From NCBI GenBank assembly GCA_038373885.1, contig JAWZYV010000750.1, forward strand, positions 124,001 to 188,000: a stretch of 64,000 nucleotides of DNA, written 5' to 3'. Under the pieces are notes generated by a model. That model worked only from the letters and a program-made list of their open reading frames with translations. It did not search any database and was not told the DNA's origin. Origin of the DNA: Cheiracanthium punctorium. Taxonomy: Eukaryota > Arthropoda > Arachnida > Araneae > Cheiracanthiidae. Each line of letters opens with the position of its first letter. Position 1 is the first letter of the stretch. This document shows, piece after piece, positions 21,915 to 35,200 of the stretch. The translations under genes and the position numbers were made by a program.

Positions 21915-23207
21915 TTATTTCTTCATAAAATTTAAGCCAGTTGAACTTTTTCTCTTTCTTTTTCTCTGAGTTCGTTTTAAGGAATGCAAAACATATAAAT
22001 TATTTAAGTCAGTCACTGATTTAATCCTTCTTAAATTTCGTAACAGTCTTTCAGCATTATCAATAGAAGTTTCTTTTTCAACTAAGCGAGAAATACGTTT
22101 AAATTCATTTACAATGTCTTCAGGTTTGATGGAATTATTTGTACTGGAAATGTTTGTTTCATCTCTGGGTGGTTCATCAACTGTTGAGTTCATTTCTGAT
22201 TTTATTTCTTCATAACTAAATTCTGATTGATTGATTTGTACTTCATTTGATGAGTAAGAATTAAGTTCTGAATGATTGCTTTCTCCATCTGTTGGTGAAT
22301 CATCATCTGTTGAATTAATTTCTGATTGATTGATTTGTACTTCATTTGTTAAGTAAGAATTAAGTTCTGAATGATTGCTTTTTCCATCTGTTGGTGGTTC
22401 ACCATCTATTGAGTTAATTTGTGATTTTATTTCTTCATAACTAAATTCTGATTGATTGATTTGCACTTCATTTGTTAAGTTAGAATTAGGTTCTGATTGA
22501 TTCATTTCTAGGTTTAACAAAGTGTCACAGTCTACCACATTTTCTTTTTTTTCATATGCTAATTGTAGGTCTTCTAAAAAGAATGAAAAGGGTGGACATT
22601 CATTTCCTAATGCTAACATTGCCAGAGAATACTGATCTGTAGGTGTTAAGGGTGGTGCATTAGGGAGTGCTATTTTTTTATGTTTCATCAAGAAATGTAG
22701 GTGTTTACAAAACCCACCAAATATGCTTAAAGGGCATGTGCATACACCCATCTCACAATTAATAGTATAAGACTCTTCACTAGTTTTACCTTTCACTGAA
22801 AAAATGTTTTTCTCGAGTTCAAGAACATCACCGGCTTCTAAATTTGACGTACTGGATAGAGCACAGTACATTATACCGTTTACCGATTCTCCACTATATA
22901 CAAATCCTAGCAATTTTTGCATTAAATATATTTCCAACTCATCCAAGAAAAAGTCTGGTAAAGCTTCTAAATTACATGCTTTGATTCTGGAGAAAACAAC
23001 ATCTTTTAGAATTCTAACAGTGGTTTCAGAAAAACTGTTAGAGTTGTTGTTCCCATTAATTATGTCTTTACGAAAAAACAAAATCCATTCTGCTTTTCTT
23101 TTATAAAATGATAAGAAATGGCTCACAAATTCTGGATACTTTGTGTTTTCTTTTGCTAAAGTACTGTAAGCAGATTCTAGTTCATCTACTGTTGCAGCAC
23201 ACAGAAC
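21915..23207 (-). CDS. MULE/SWIM gene exon 6 (SWIM finger, repeats, stop)
   Basis: Acceptor GCTCTTGTAG precedes 23207; TAA ends at 21915. 430 codons in one open frame. The SWIM finger C-T-C-P-L-S-I-F-G-G-F-C-K-H is encoded around 22700-22745. Between about 22150 and 22520 lie three imperfect repeats of about 35-50 residues with the cores N-Q-S-E-F-S-Y-E-E-I-K-S and N-H-S-E-L-N-S-Y, rich in Asn, Ser and acidic residues. The C-terminus has K-R-T-Q-R-K-R-K-R-K, a likely nuclear signal. Confidence 0.9.
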   Translation of the reverse strand, partial: VLCAATVDELESAYSTLAKENTKYPEFVSHFLSFYKRKAEWILFFRKDIINGNNNSNSFSETTVRILKDVVFSRIKACNLEALPDFFLDELEIYLMQKLLGFVYSGESVNGIMYCALSSTSNLEAGDVLELEKNIFSVKGKTSEESYTINCEMGVCTCPLSIFGGFCKHLHFLMKHKKIALPNAPPLTPTDQYSLAMLALGNECPPFSFFLEDLQLAYEKKENVVDCDTLLNLEMNQSEPNSNLTNEVQINQSEFSYEEIKSQINSIDGEPPTDGKSNHSELNSYLTNEVQINQSEINSTDDDSPTDGESNHSELNSYSSNEVQINQSEFSYEEIKSEMNSTVDEPPRDETNISSTNNSIKPEDIVNEFKRISRLVEKETSIDNAERLLRNLRRIKSVTDLNNLYVLHSLKRTQRKRKRKSSTGLNFMKK

Positions 23208-26200
23208 CTACAAGAGCACAAAACAAAATTTCACTTAAAAAGTTCTGTTTAAGAAATAATATATTATATTAATATATGTGTCAACATAATTCACATCTCT
23301 ATTCTATTCATCTCACTTAAATGTTACCATAGTTTATACATACAGTGAAACTTCTCTAATGGCCACCCCTATTTAACAGTCACTTCTCCAAACAGGCAAA
23401 AATTTCAAGTACCGAATCAAAAGAACCTAGGAATAACATAAACATCACCTCTATTTGGCAGCCACCCTTCAATCTGGCAAGCGGACAGTCCCAAAGTCTC
23501 AAAAATAAAAAGGCTGACCCCACTTAGTGATTTTGTTAATGAGTAACCTGAAGTTTTGTTAATTTGTGCTCTAGATTTTGCCATGCATTTATCACTAGAA
23601 CAACAAAATGTTTTCCCCAACCAATTATCGTTTATCATTCTTGGTGGTAACCGAGACCAGAAGGGTGACTAGGTGCTACTTTTGTCTCAATTACAGGGGA
23701 GAGTGACAACCCCAAGGTTTTGTTAGTTTTCTTCCCCTTTTCTCACTTGAAAACAGCTATCTCACAATCAACCTGAAATATTTATTTTCAAACATGGATG
23801 ATGCATCCAGTTCTGAATACAGAGCTACTAGAGACACTTTTACATAATGCAGAAAATGAACTAATAAAGACAAAAGTATCCGTATTAAAACAAAAGACAA
23901 CCAATGAATATTTCAAATGATGTACAAATATACTGTAGTAGTATTAAAATAAATATGTAGGCTATAATCTGATATAATTAAGCTATAACTTGGGAAATAT
24001 GCATAGATTTTTTTTAATTTTTCATAATATACATACAGTACATATTTCAGTTTTAATGTATTGGATATATGAAGATAAATTTTGCAATTTTTCAAAGTTT
24101 TATGCAAGCACCCCTATTCTGCAGCCACTCCTAGAAATGGCTACTTTTCTTGAAGATCTGATGGTGGCCACCTTAGAAAAGTTTTACTGTATTTGGAAAA
24201 TCTAATTAGAGTCCCTATTTGAAATTCTTTATTTTTTAATATTTCCCACCTTCCTCAGGTTTTCCAAATGTTTCAAAAATAAAATAAATTGAATTAAAAC
24301 ATTACCTTGTCTGTAATAAAACTTAATATACGAACAGACAGTAAAATAATTCAATTCAAGCAAAAGAGTAAAAGCTTGATTTTGTTATTGCTTATTTTTT
24401 TAAATTTCTAATGGCCGGGTGAGCAGCCTATTGAGGCTTGACTGCAACAAGCACTGCAAATGTTGGTCATTTCATTAGGTGGGTCGATATCAGGCAGAGC
24501 TATGAGTGACCTCCTAATTTTTAATCAATTCTAGATCAGAGACATAGCACCAGAAATCAGCACCCCCAGAGGTATTGTTGAAACAATGTTGGATTTTAGA
24601 TACATGAGCTCTGATTAGTATATAGGGTCCCACAGAAGTCCAGCCGAGAGAGGAGTCAGGGTTTCCACTACGGTCGCATTTTTAGCAAAATGTGAAAAGA
24701 CTATACAACAATGCGAAAATGAAACACGACATTTTCGCTATTTTGCTATCAAGCCTTTGTTTTGAATAATAATAAAAACATATTTTATTTGTTATTTTCT
24801 TTATTCTTGAAATTTTTCTATAGGAAAACCGATAAAGTATGGTATAAGCTTGATATAATGCAGTTTCATATAGTTAATAATATTTCTTGTAAAAGAATAT
24901 AAATCACAACTAAGACATTTAATTTATTATAAATTTCAAGAATATTCAGTAGTAATTCAGTATGTGTTATGTTGGGCTTGTACTGTCTTAAAATTAAACT
25001 TGTTTTCTCTTAATGATAAGTACAATTATTAATTTTCATTTCAATTTTAAAAAAATGTTTTTTTACTGCTGTGTATTACTTCTTTAAAGATATCATTCCT
25101 ACATTTTGATATTTAATTTACAAATGTAAATGAAACACTATTAAGTCATCGGAAATGCTATGTGAGCTTGTATTTACAGACCTATTGGTATTTTAGCATG
25201 AAAATGTCGGCATGATATCTTAATTCTTTAAAGGTGTCGAAAATGCTATGTGAACTTGTATTTACAGGTATTTTAGCATTTTGCTAAAGCTTTTTTTCTG
25301 ATTTTAGCTTTTATGCTAAAGAACTTTTGAACTCAGCTCAAACCCTGAGAAGAGTTCACTCTCCCATGCATTGCCTCAGCCGCTGTTTCATTTTTTGTGT
25401 TCTTATGGAAGCAGAGTTTTTTTAAGCATAATTTCAAAGACTAATAATACATTTAATTATAAATGTATTTAATTTTTTCCCGTATGCACCCAATTTCACT
25501 GTTTGAATACTTTCTTTTTTCTAAAGATTTATTTTACAGCCCCCTCCCCTAAATTTTTATGATAAATAACAGAAGCTAATTTGAGCTATAGCTATCCTTT
25601 TCCATGACACATATTATGAGGGAGATGTTAGTGGTCGATCAAGAACGTATAGTGTGTTAAATATCCATCAGTCACACAGAAGTTTCAGAAAAACAGACAG
25701 ATGACTTGAATTCTGTGAAAGCTACGTTTTATTGTAGGTATCAGCAAAGATAATTTTTAAAGGAAACAAGTTCTATTTCATACAGTACACTGCTGCAATA
25801 AAAATTAACACCAGGAACAGATCTAATCGTCCCGGCCACACGGCGTGCCCGAGTCCCATAATTATCGAAAAACGACCTCCTCTGACGGAGAGCTATGGAG
25901 ACGTGTACCCCCAAAACTTTTACAAAAAGGCCAGCTTTTAACAGCTTGACGAGTAAAAGATGAGCCATTCATTAGTTACTGCCCATGTGACAAAAACTGT
26001 CCGGTAGGCTTTACAAACATAAAAATTTTGAAACAAACCGATTAAATTCATAGCGCCAAGGCAGAAGTGCCAGAATTTGATGATCGCCATAACAAAAGCC
26101 TACAGCCCCGTGGGAAGAGACCATGCCGACAGGCCGGCACCAAGAACCTACACAGCATACGCTAAAGCAAAATTAATTTAAAAGAGAAACCACAAACGCG

Positions 26201-27767
26201 AACAATAAAAACAAACGTGCATTTATCAAGCAGAAAAGCAAAGTGGAGAGAGAAATTAATATCGAATATTTGATTTTAGAAAGACTAAACAAAAGAGCAT
26301 TATTTTAGACTCGAAAAATATGTGAACTTAGTCACACGTATAAATTAAATAACTTGCAAAAGTAATTGCATCATATGCTGTCCAACAAATCCTGCATTAC
26401 CGCTCACCAATAACTTTTTAAGAATTTCTTTGGTCAATTTCCGATATAATTAGAATCGATAAGATTCTAATTATATCCGAAATTGGTCTCCTGCCTCCTT
26501 ATTTAAAATGTTAGAGTTAACAGGGGGGGGGGGGAGGAAAGCTCAAATAACTATTTTAAATTCTTTTAGTAGTCCTCCATTTTAATATTTAAATCAAAGT
26601 AGTATTACTAAGCAATTTAGTAATTATTAACAGGTTTTTATTACTTTCACCTCTAAGTATCAATGTAATGGAATCTTGGAGTTCAATTTTCACTAATTCA
26701 TCCAATTAACTCGAAACTTTGTAGGTCTATAAAAAGCCAATGACAATACAATTATATTGAAAATTGTCTACTTAGCAGTTGCAGTTTTTGTGCAGGAGGA
26801 AGCAAAAGAATTCCAATGCATTAAGCACTGTGGAAAGTAACAATTTAAAGCATATTTTAGAGAAACCTTCATTTGTTTCAAACAAAACAAAATTGATATG
26901 TGATGTTAAGGATTGCAAAGTGAGGCCCTGCATCAAAAATAATGTATGTAGCATTTATAGGTTTTATAAAGGTTCATTCAAAAGAATTTCAACACAGCAC
27001 GGACTATCCCAGTTAAGATATTTATCTATACCATGAACAATACAATAAGTATAGAGATGTTTGTTTATAAAGGTTTACTTTTCATTTAAAGGATGGAAAT
27101 AATATTTAAAGTTCTTTTACAGGGTTTCACAAAATTACATTAATAATGATGCACTTTTTAAAAATATGCTTTTATTACTTTCATCTGTATGTGTGCATGA
27201 ATGTAACGAAATATTTTAATTTAATTCTCACCCACACTTCCAGACATCTAATTAACTTGAAATTTTGCAGACATGCAAAGACTCAATAGCAACAGAATAA
27301 TATCAAAAATGGTGTATTTAGTATTTATAATTCTTTTACAGGAGCACAAAAAGGAATTCGAATGCAATACACTTTATGGGTAGTCTTTTATACATTCATC
27401 TATTCAAACATAGCAAAATTGGCATACGTTGTTAGTGATTTCAAAATAAGGTCTTCCATCAAATATAGTGCATGCAGCATTTATAGTTTATTGAGGGAGC
27501 ATTCAAAAGAATTCCAATACATTACGGTCAAAAACAATTTAGATTCATTAATCTATTTCAAGCAAAATAACAAGCATATAAACATTTATGCAGTTTATTC
27601 CTCAGTTAAACGATGGAAATAACATTTGAAGTTCTTTTACAGGGTTTTGCAAAATTATATTTCTAGTGATGTACAGCTTTTATCGCCAAAATGTGAAAAA
27701 TTTAAGGACAGTTCATCATAAAATTTGGCATGAAAATTTGGTTCATCATAAAATTTGGCATGAATTA

Positions 27768-27809
<42 letters not shown>

Positions 27810-30800
27810 ATGAAGAGCCTAATTTTTACTCTTTAGTTTAATTTTTAAGACAAATAAATAAATAAATAAAAATAAATTATAGTTTAAAAAACTAAAAAAA
27901 CATGCTTTTAAAGCAGTATGAACTAAAAAGTAAAAAAATAATCTTTAAATGTACAGATTTCGTTCAACAGGAGTATGATGTACAATTCAGTAAAATTTAA
28001 CATTATGAACTAAGTTTAAAATAAGAATAAAGAAGACAAAAAATAACTTTAATGTTAGAAAAAGTGTGGGGTGCTTTTCACTAACATTTTAATAGCAATT
28101 ATCATTATGAATAATTCAAAATAAAAATAATTAAATTAAGACAGCTATTATTAAACACCTTACACTTTTTCTAACATTAAAATTATTTTTTTGTCAATCA
28201 CTTTATTCTTATTTTAAATGAGTTCAAACGTTAAATTTTACCATATTGTGGAACATCATACTGCTGTTGAACAAAATCTGCACATTTAAAGATTTTTTTA
28301 GTTTTTTAAAATTATAATTTATTAATACAAAAACTTTAATCAACTAAATAAATTAAAAATTTTGATTTGAAATATGCATGGCACTTAGCAAATCGAAACT
28401 CAGTGGTTTAATCATTTGCTCATTTTGCTGCTATGCCACAGGTCCAGGGTTTGATCTTGGACTGGGCAAGGTTGATTCAACTTTTCTGCCCTTGAGTTGG
28501 TCAATAAAATGAGAAACAAGATTGTTTGGGACTAAATACTGGGGGTTTCAGTAAGGCTGATTACATTGACAGGGCATATACTTCCACAGCCCAGTGTTCT
28601 TGCCTGTGATGGGCAATTCAAACCTTGGCCTTGCATGGGCTGTTGCACCAATGTTTAGTTTAATTAGTTCAAAAAAAAAAGGCTGCATAAGTTAATGCAA
28701 TTTTATTATTTGAATGAATTATGTGACTTTTAATTCTGAACTTACAGCTTGAAAAATTTTCATCAAACGAGGTCTTTCTTCAACAGGAACCTTGCTACTC
28801 TCAGAAAAAAACCATTGCCACTGTTGCTCGGCTATGTGAAACTGATAAAGCATTTGTTTACTATTTGGCCAAACTAATTTCAATGCAGATTTTTCAGCAG
28901 CTGAGTCATTTGTCAGAAATATTTCAGGATGCTGAAAAAAAAAAAAAAGAAGACATTATTAGGACATACATCCGAAAAATGACATTTGAAATTTTACTTC
29001 ATTCTAAAGAAGGTTTCTCTTCAAATTCATTTTTTTTTAAATATGAGTAATATTAATTTAAAAAACATCAATTAAATTTACTTACTCAACTATTATGCAT
29101 GATGATTTTCCTTTAGAGTTTGCACAAAGAAATTATGTTCTTGTTATCTTCAGTGAATAATACGATATTAAAAAATAGATTTAAGGCTGCTGTGGTTAAA
29201 TAATACAAAATATTCTTCACAACCATTGAACAAAAATTAAAATAAACTAATTGCATCAGAGACAGACTTTTGAAATTTTAATCTATTCAGAAGCTGTACA
29301 GTAATAAATGATATTTTGAAGTGAAACCTGTTTAGCCAAAATATTTCTTGTGTTACCAATAAATCACAAAAATTGTCTAAGTTTGAGAGTCCAATGGGAC
29401 TTTTTTTGAATGCTTCTTTTCTATGTTCATAATAGGCCTCTGGACCAATCTAACATGTGACAAGACATAATGGTTAGTCTTTTGAATCTACAGACATGTT
29501 ATGCAACAAAACAGAAATCTTTTCTATTTTGGTAAAATTGATTAATATCCTGAGCCAGGCATTTATTATTTATTTTGCACCTTTGAGCTTGTAGTGTTAT
29601 TTTAGAAGTTTAAAAGTAATTCTTAAGATTAATGATGAGTTTCAACGATTTTCTCCTTTGGGGGTCTGTGAGTTTTGCAGAACTACAGTCTAACGAGAAT
29701 AATGAATAATTTGGCCCTGCAAATCATATTAACAGGGCTCGGTGCAAGTCACTTTTTGTACTAAAAGTCACTTTCGGTAACTATTTTTTAATTTTACTAG
29801 TACTAGTAATATACTAGTAGTATACTGCTTTTCTTTTTAGAATGGTTACACACACACAAAAAAAAAAGTGACTTATAGTGAAAAATGTAACTTGCACTGA
29901 GCCCTGTATAAATAGCTTATACAGTGAAACCCCGATCTATCATTCCCTCATTCATAGTTTTTCCACACTGATCATTTTATTTCTATGGTCCCTGCACAAA
30001 TTGTATTTGAATAACACTAAAGAAACCCACATGTATTGTTCATCAAAAAGCAGGGTGTTTACCAAATAAAGTAAGCTTGATTTCTTCGTCTTTTCTTGTC
30101 TTTTATGAGAACTCTTGGCCATAACAAATATGAAACCGTAAACTCAAAAATACATCATGCTGACAGAATCAAGGAAAATTATCCTTTTAAACTTAACACT
30201 ATTAATATATATATGTAATAAAAACGATAAAATGTTGGAGTGGTAGAAGTGTTTTTCCGTAGTTGGGTCCTGGGTGGGGCGACGCTGTGTAGAGCAGGCG
30301 GGTTCAGGAGAGGAGAGGCAGCTTGGGACTCTGGCTTGGAGCCTCCCCGGCCACTGGAACTTGTCTGGCCAAGAAAGGAAATCTTGTGGGTTTACATCCT
30401 TTTATAATCGAAGTTTGTTACAGATTATCCAGGCAAGAGAGACCATGCAATCATCCTGTCTCTCAGATGCATCAAGCTTTTTATCACTCGGTAGAGGTCT
30501 TGTCACATGACCTTGCAAATGCGACTAAATAGCGGGAACTAACCACAAATTTAGAGTGAAACTGCAAGGGACTGTGTAATAGTTGTGGTTTTCGAAAGCG
30601 AATTTTCTTTGTTCTCTACTACGCAGTTTAGCAGTTTGGGATTTTAGCGGGCTTTTGATTTAGTATGTTATATATATTATTATTAAATATTTTTGAACAA
30701 CAATATTAAGTTGTAAGAGTTAATAAATCGATGTTTTGTAAGACCGTCATTATGCTTTATTTCAGCAAAAAATATAAAAATTCAAGTTTTGTAATCGCAA

Positions 30801-31194
30801 AATAAAGGAACTATAATAATGAAAATAAAACAAATGATATAATAAAAACATATAAAACATTATTTAATACGGTGGATTAATTAGTTTATTTGGGAATACC
30901 TTATTCCCCCGTACATGATATATATTTCGGTTACACACATAACCATCTTCAGTCGTTTCTGGATCTCTCATTAATGGCGGCTTCCTTTTATATCTCTTCG
31001 TTCTTCTTCTTGAAAGTTCGATGAATGACGTCATCCCATGATTGGTCGATTGTATGAAGCGCATCGTTGATGCTGCCGTCTGTCGTCATTATTTCTAAGC
31101 TCTCACGAATGTAGGCATATATACTATTTTTAAAGTTGGCTATTTTTTTTAAACAGTTGGCTATTTTTTAAAATTTTTTTTTTTCTTGAGAAGG

Positions 31195-31231
<37 letters not shown>

Positions 31232-32225
31232 TACTTATTTTTTTATAAGTCTTAAAACTTACTCTTAAAACTTACTTATATTTTATTTTTTATAAAACTT
31301 ACTTATTTTTATAATCAATCCTCCTTTCTTTTAAACATGCGAATCGGTCAGTGATGTCCCCAGAAAAAAGCGTTGTTTTAATTCAGATATCAATAATTTT
31401 AAAAGCTCTTTGAAATTTCCCATGTTTAAAGAATTTTCTCACTCACCATGTCCTCTAAATGCCAGTTCTTGCTTACTTAAAAACAATACTGCTTTGATGG
31501 GTCATTGTCCATTCATAAGCGTCTATTCAGGCTTACCTTCTTGATAAATTCAGCAATATAAAGTAGATCGTTTTCCAAACATATATTCTCCTTACCCCTC
31601 CCTCACTTCTCGTGTGAGCCAATCAGTTAGTCGAGTTCTCAAGTTCAGCCGCCGTTAGAAAATCTTCCATCGGCTGTATCAGCTGCATACTCCCTATGCC
31701 GGAGAGGCTGCTTACGTAGTTGTTGGCATGGCAACGGTGCTGCCAATTTTCTTTTCAGCGCTCTGGGTTGAACCAAAGATTTTCCCAATTGAATTGTGGG
31801 AAGATTAAAGTGCTTTTTTTCTGAATGAGCGATCCGGCCACAATACGTTTTATTTTTTGTTTGGTTTTTTTCGGAGATTTTTTTAATTTACCGTAGGAAT
31901 TCCACAATTCTAACCTGAATTTAGGAAAATTAGAATAACTTATTTTAAAGTATGTGCTGATAATTTCAAGTGCAGCCCGGCTGTACTTGCTGTATCCCAC
32001 GAGCCGCCACTGCTTTCTGCTGAAGAATCACAATTCGTAACAAGTACGTATAACGTTTGAAATCCCCGCATTATATGGGGGAAAACACGTGTTATACGAG
32101 GGACATGAAATCGCGTAATATGAAAATGCGTTATAAGAGTAACGTTTTATAGGGGGGATTACTGTAATGGCACCCACTCTTGGCTGGAAATCGCCCATTT
32201 GGAAGTAAAATGGTCATACTACCAA

Positions 32226-32256
<31 letters not shown>

Positions 32257-35200
32257 GCAACTTTTCCTTGATCTGTAGCCAACCTGCTTAAATAATTATG
32301 AAAGCAAAGTAACTTAAGGTTATTTTATCTTACATCACTTCCGCCAAAACACAAAGAGAAATTATCTTTCAGGAGCTGGAAGGCTTCAACGTAATTTTCC
32401 CTAGTCTGTGCTGAATGGATAAGTACCGCTAGCGGGATCGCCCCAACTTTTGTAGCTGATAATAAAACAGTTACAGTTGGTGATAATGTCTCAGAGCTGC
32501 AAGTTGAATCTATGAAAATCACATCTTTTGAGCATTCCAATAGTTGAACCCGTTTCATTATGTCAGTGACGAGCATGACTGCCCAAGATACACCTTCCTT
32601 TATTTTAACAGTCATTCCTAAAAGAAATGAAAAACTGTTAATTTTAAAGAAAATAATAAGTTTAAAAGTATGCATAATATGCTGAAATCAATTAGTTAAA
32701 ACCAGGGCTTGAAATATAATGAAAGATGTGCAGGAACTCTAATTTGTAATATAGCAAATTGCAATACTCATTACAGTAAAGCACCATTTATATGTTTCTT
32801 ATTTATGCGACTTTTACACTTATATGTCACTTTCGCGAAATCCCAATTCATTCCTATTTCTTTTAATACAAAAGTTTCATTTATATGAAGCACAATGTCA
32901 GTTATACGTCGTTTTTCAACTTACAGAAATAAAAAGTTTTCTGTCCCAGTCTTTAGTATCCTATTTAGAGAAATATCGCTTAATTATCTGTTGCTAACCT
33001 AAGTATGAAGAAAAATGTGAAGAATTGACTCCACCTTTTTTTAAAGATGCAGTCAACTGCATTGAAAAGTTCAGAACTTATTTTGTTTGTCAGAACCCGA
33101 CTGAAAAAAATTTCACGAACTTCTTTCAAACTGTAATACTCAATCAGCACATCAGATGATTATGAAAGACAAATAACTTTTATGTGAGTTATTTTAAAAA
33201 GACTGTGGAAGATTTTTTAATTCAATGCCTGCATGAATACGAGTCATAGCATAATTGCATTAATACTACAATAGTACAATATAGCATAATAAATGTATAT
33301 CTTTCATTTTCATGATAAATGTTCTATTTTAAAATTCAGTTATTGTTTTAAGTGTAAAATCTATTATGGAGAAATTGATTAGCATTTTAAAAAACTTTAT
33401 TATACTCACATAAATTTGAATTAGTATCATTGAATCTATAGTAATCATATCAAAGTACTTTATTAATGTTTCACTTATATACATATTTTCATTTATGCAA
33501 CTGTCCCTTGAAAGATGTATAAATGGTGCTTTACTGTACTTAAAATTTGCTGTAAAATTAAATAGATTTTTGGTTACAATTGTAATTACATCCAATGTAA
33601 TAAAATTACTATCAACAGAAACAGTTATGGAGTCAATTAGAATTTTACCTTAGACATAAAAATTCACCAAGAAAAAATAAGCACAGAACCTGAGTTCTGA
33701 TGCAAATTGAGCCCAGCCTGAAACAGTAGCATATGATGACCGCTTTCTGTTTCTTTTCAATTTACACAGGACAACAATAAGAAATTAAAAGCTAACTATA
33801 AAAATAATAAATACTATGTATCACATGATCTATGAATGGCTCATTTTTGCTAAAGGTGGAAAAAATGGTAAAAACCATCCTGGGAAAAAAAAAACATTTT
33901 TGATTTTTGGGAAAAAAACAAACAAACTTGTTTTATTTAACAATAATGTAATTAATGCATTTTAATTTTTAGCAATTTCAACTCTTAACGATCGCACCTG
34001 CATATTGGTATCATTTTATGTGTGCTTTTTAAACAAAGATTTTATTTATTTTATCTCTTAACACCAGTATTATGAGTGTTTTTTCTGTAACTTTAATTTC
34101 TTTATTAACTTCAGAATATTCAATTCATCACTCAAATAATAAAACCATAGAACATTTAATGCATCATTTAAACAGCAAGTTCTAAACAGTTTTTATTTTT
34201 TTGTAAAATACTAGAAACACTATTAAGCTGTGGAAAAGTAGATAGCAATAAATTAACCCATTGGCTTTGGTTTAAACAATCATAAATATTAAATAGTAAA
34301 TAATGCTTATGTTTCAGTTAATTTTTTAACAAGTCAGAGATATATAACATCAATTTTGCTATGCTATGTGAACAAGAGAATGTGGAGATATAAAATATAA
34401 ATTAAATAGCATGTATGAATACAGTTTGGTAAATACGGTGAAACTTCTGAAGAATGACCCCCTTTGGTCCCACCAAAAAATGACCGTTATATGAGGTGAC
34501 CAGTCTTGGAGGTCCCATTTTTCGATTTTAAAATTTAGACATATGGTAACTGTGATTCATAAAAGGAATGCTGTGCATATAATAAAAAATAGTTTTTGAT
34601 CGAAAGAAAAGAAAGATTTACAAGTTTTCCAAATAGTTTTATAAAAAAAATTTTCAGTCTACCACAATTAGAAAATATAATACCATTTTTAAAATTAATT
34701 AATTTTTAAAGCTTAGTGATATTTCCTATAACATTAGAATTTTACGACATTTATCAGAAATAAAGATTTAACTATAGTTTAATTTTTTTAACCAAGTTTG
34801 CCAAATAGGTTTGTGTAACAGAATGTGACAATGTTGAGAGGGGAACCACCTCTTCTTTGGCAAGAGGGGCCAAAAAGGTCATTTAAATATTTTTCTTAAA
34901 AAAAATATGGAGATCCAGAGTACCCCTAGAAAAGTTTTGTCCCTGTAAATTATAATTTATTATGATAACAACTGCATATAAAGTACTTGATTTTCCATTT
35001 ATCCATTTCATAAATACTTTTACAAAGATCATTTTTATCCTTGTTTTTTCAATTGAGGAAAATTATTGTAAGTTGCTTTAACTAATACAATTAATACTAA
35101 TGTAATATCTAATTAATATTCTGATTTAGGTATAGATTATAACAGATAAAATACTTATGATTATATAGTAATACCTCGACTTACACGAACCTGGAATTAC

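Noticed and set aside
26772..27036. Frames on both strands with similar starts to 27362-27622
   Set aside because: They follow the repeat units of the 173-bp-related family.
30274..30532. Two overlapping frames in a GC-richer patch
   Set aside because: The patch looks like an LTR (TG...CA ends, TATA-like box, AATAAA); no protein motif.
30864..31064. Minus-strand 66-codon frame with a Penelope-like GAAGATGGTTATGTG...CCGAAAT motif
   Set aside because: The motif is suggestive of a Penelope-type element end, but no reverse transcriptase or GIY-YIG sequence and no second copy was seen, so it is not listed as a feature.
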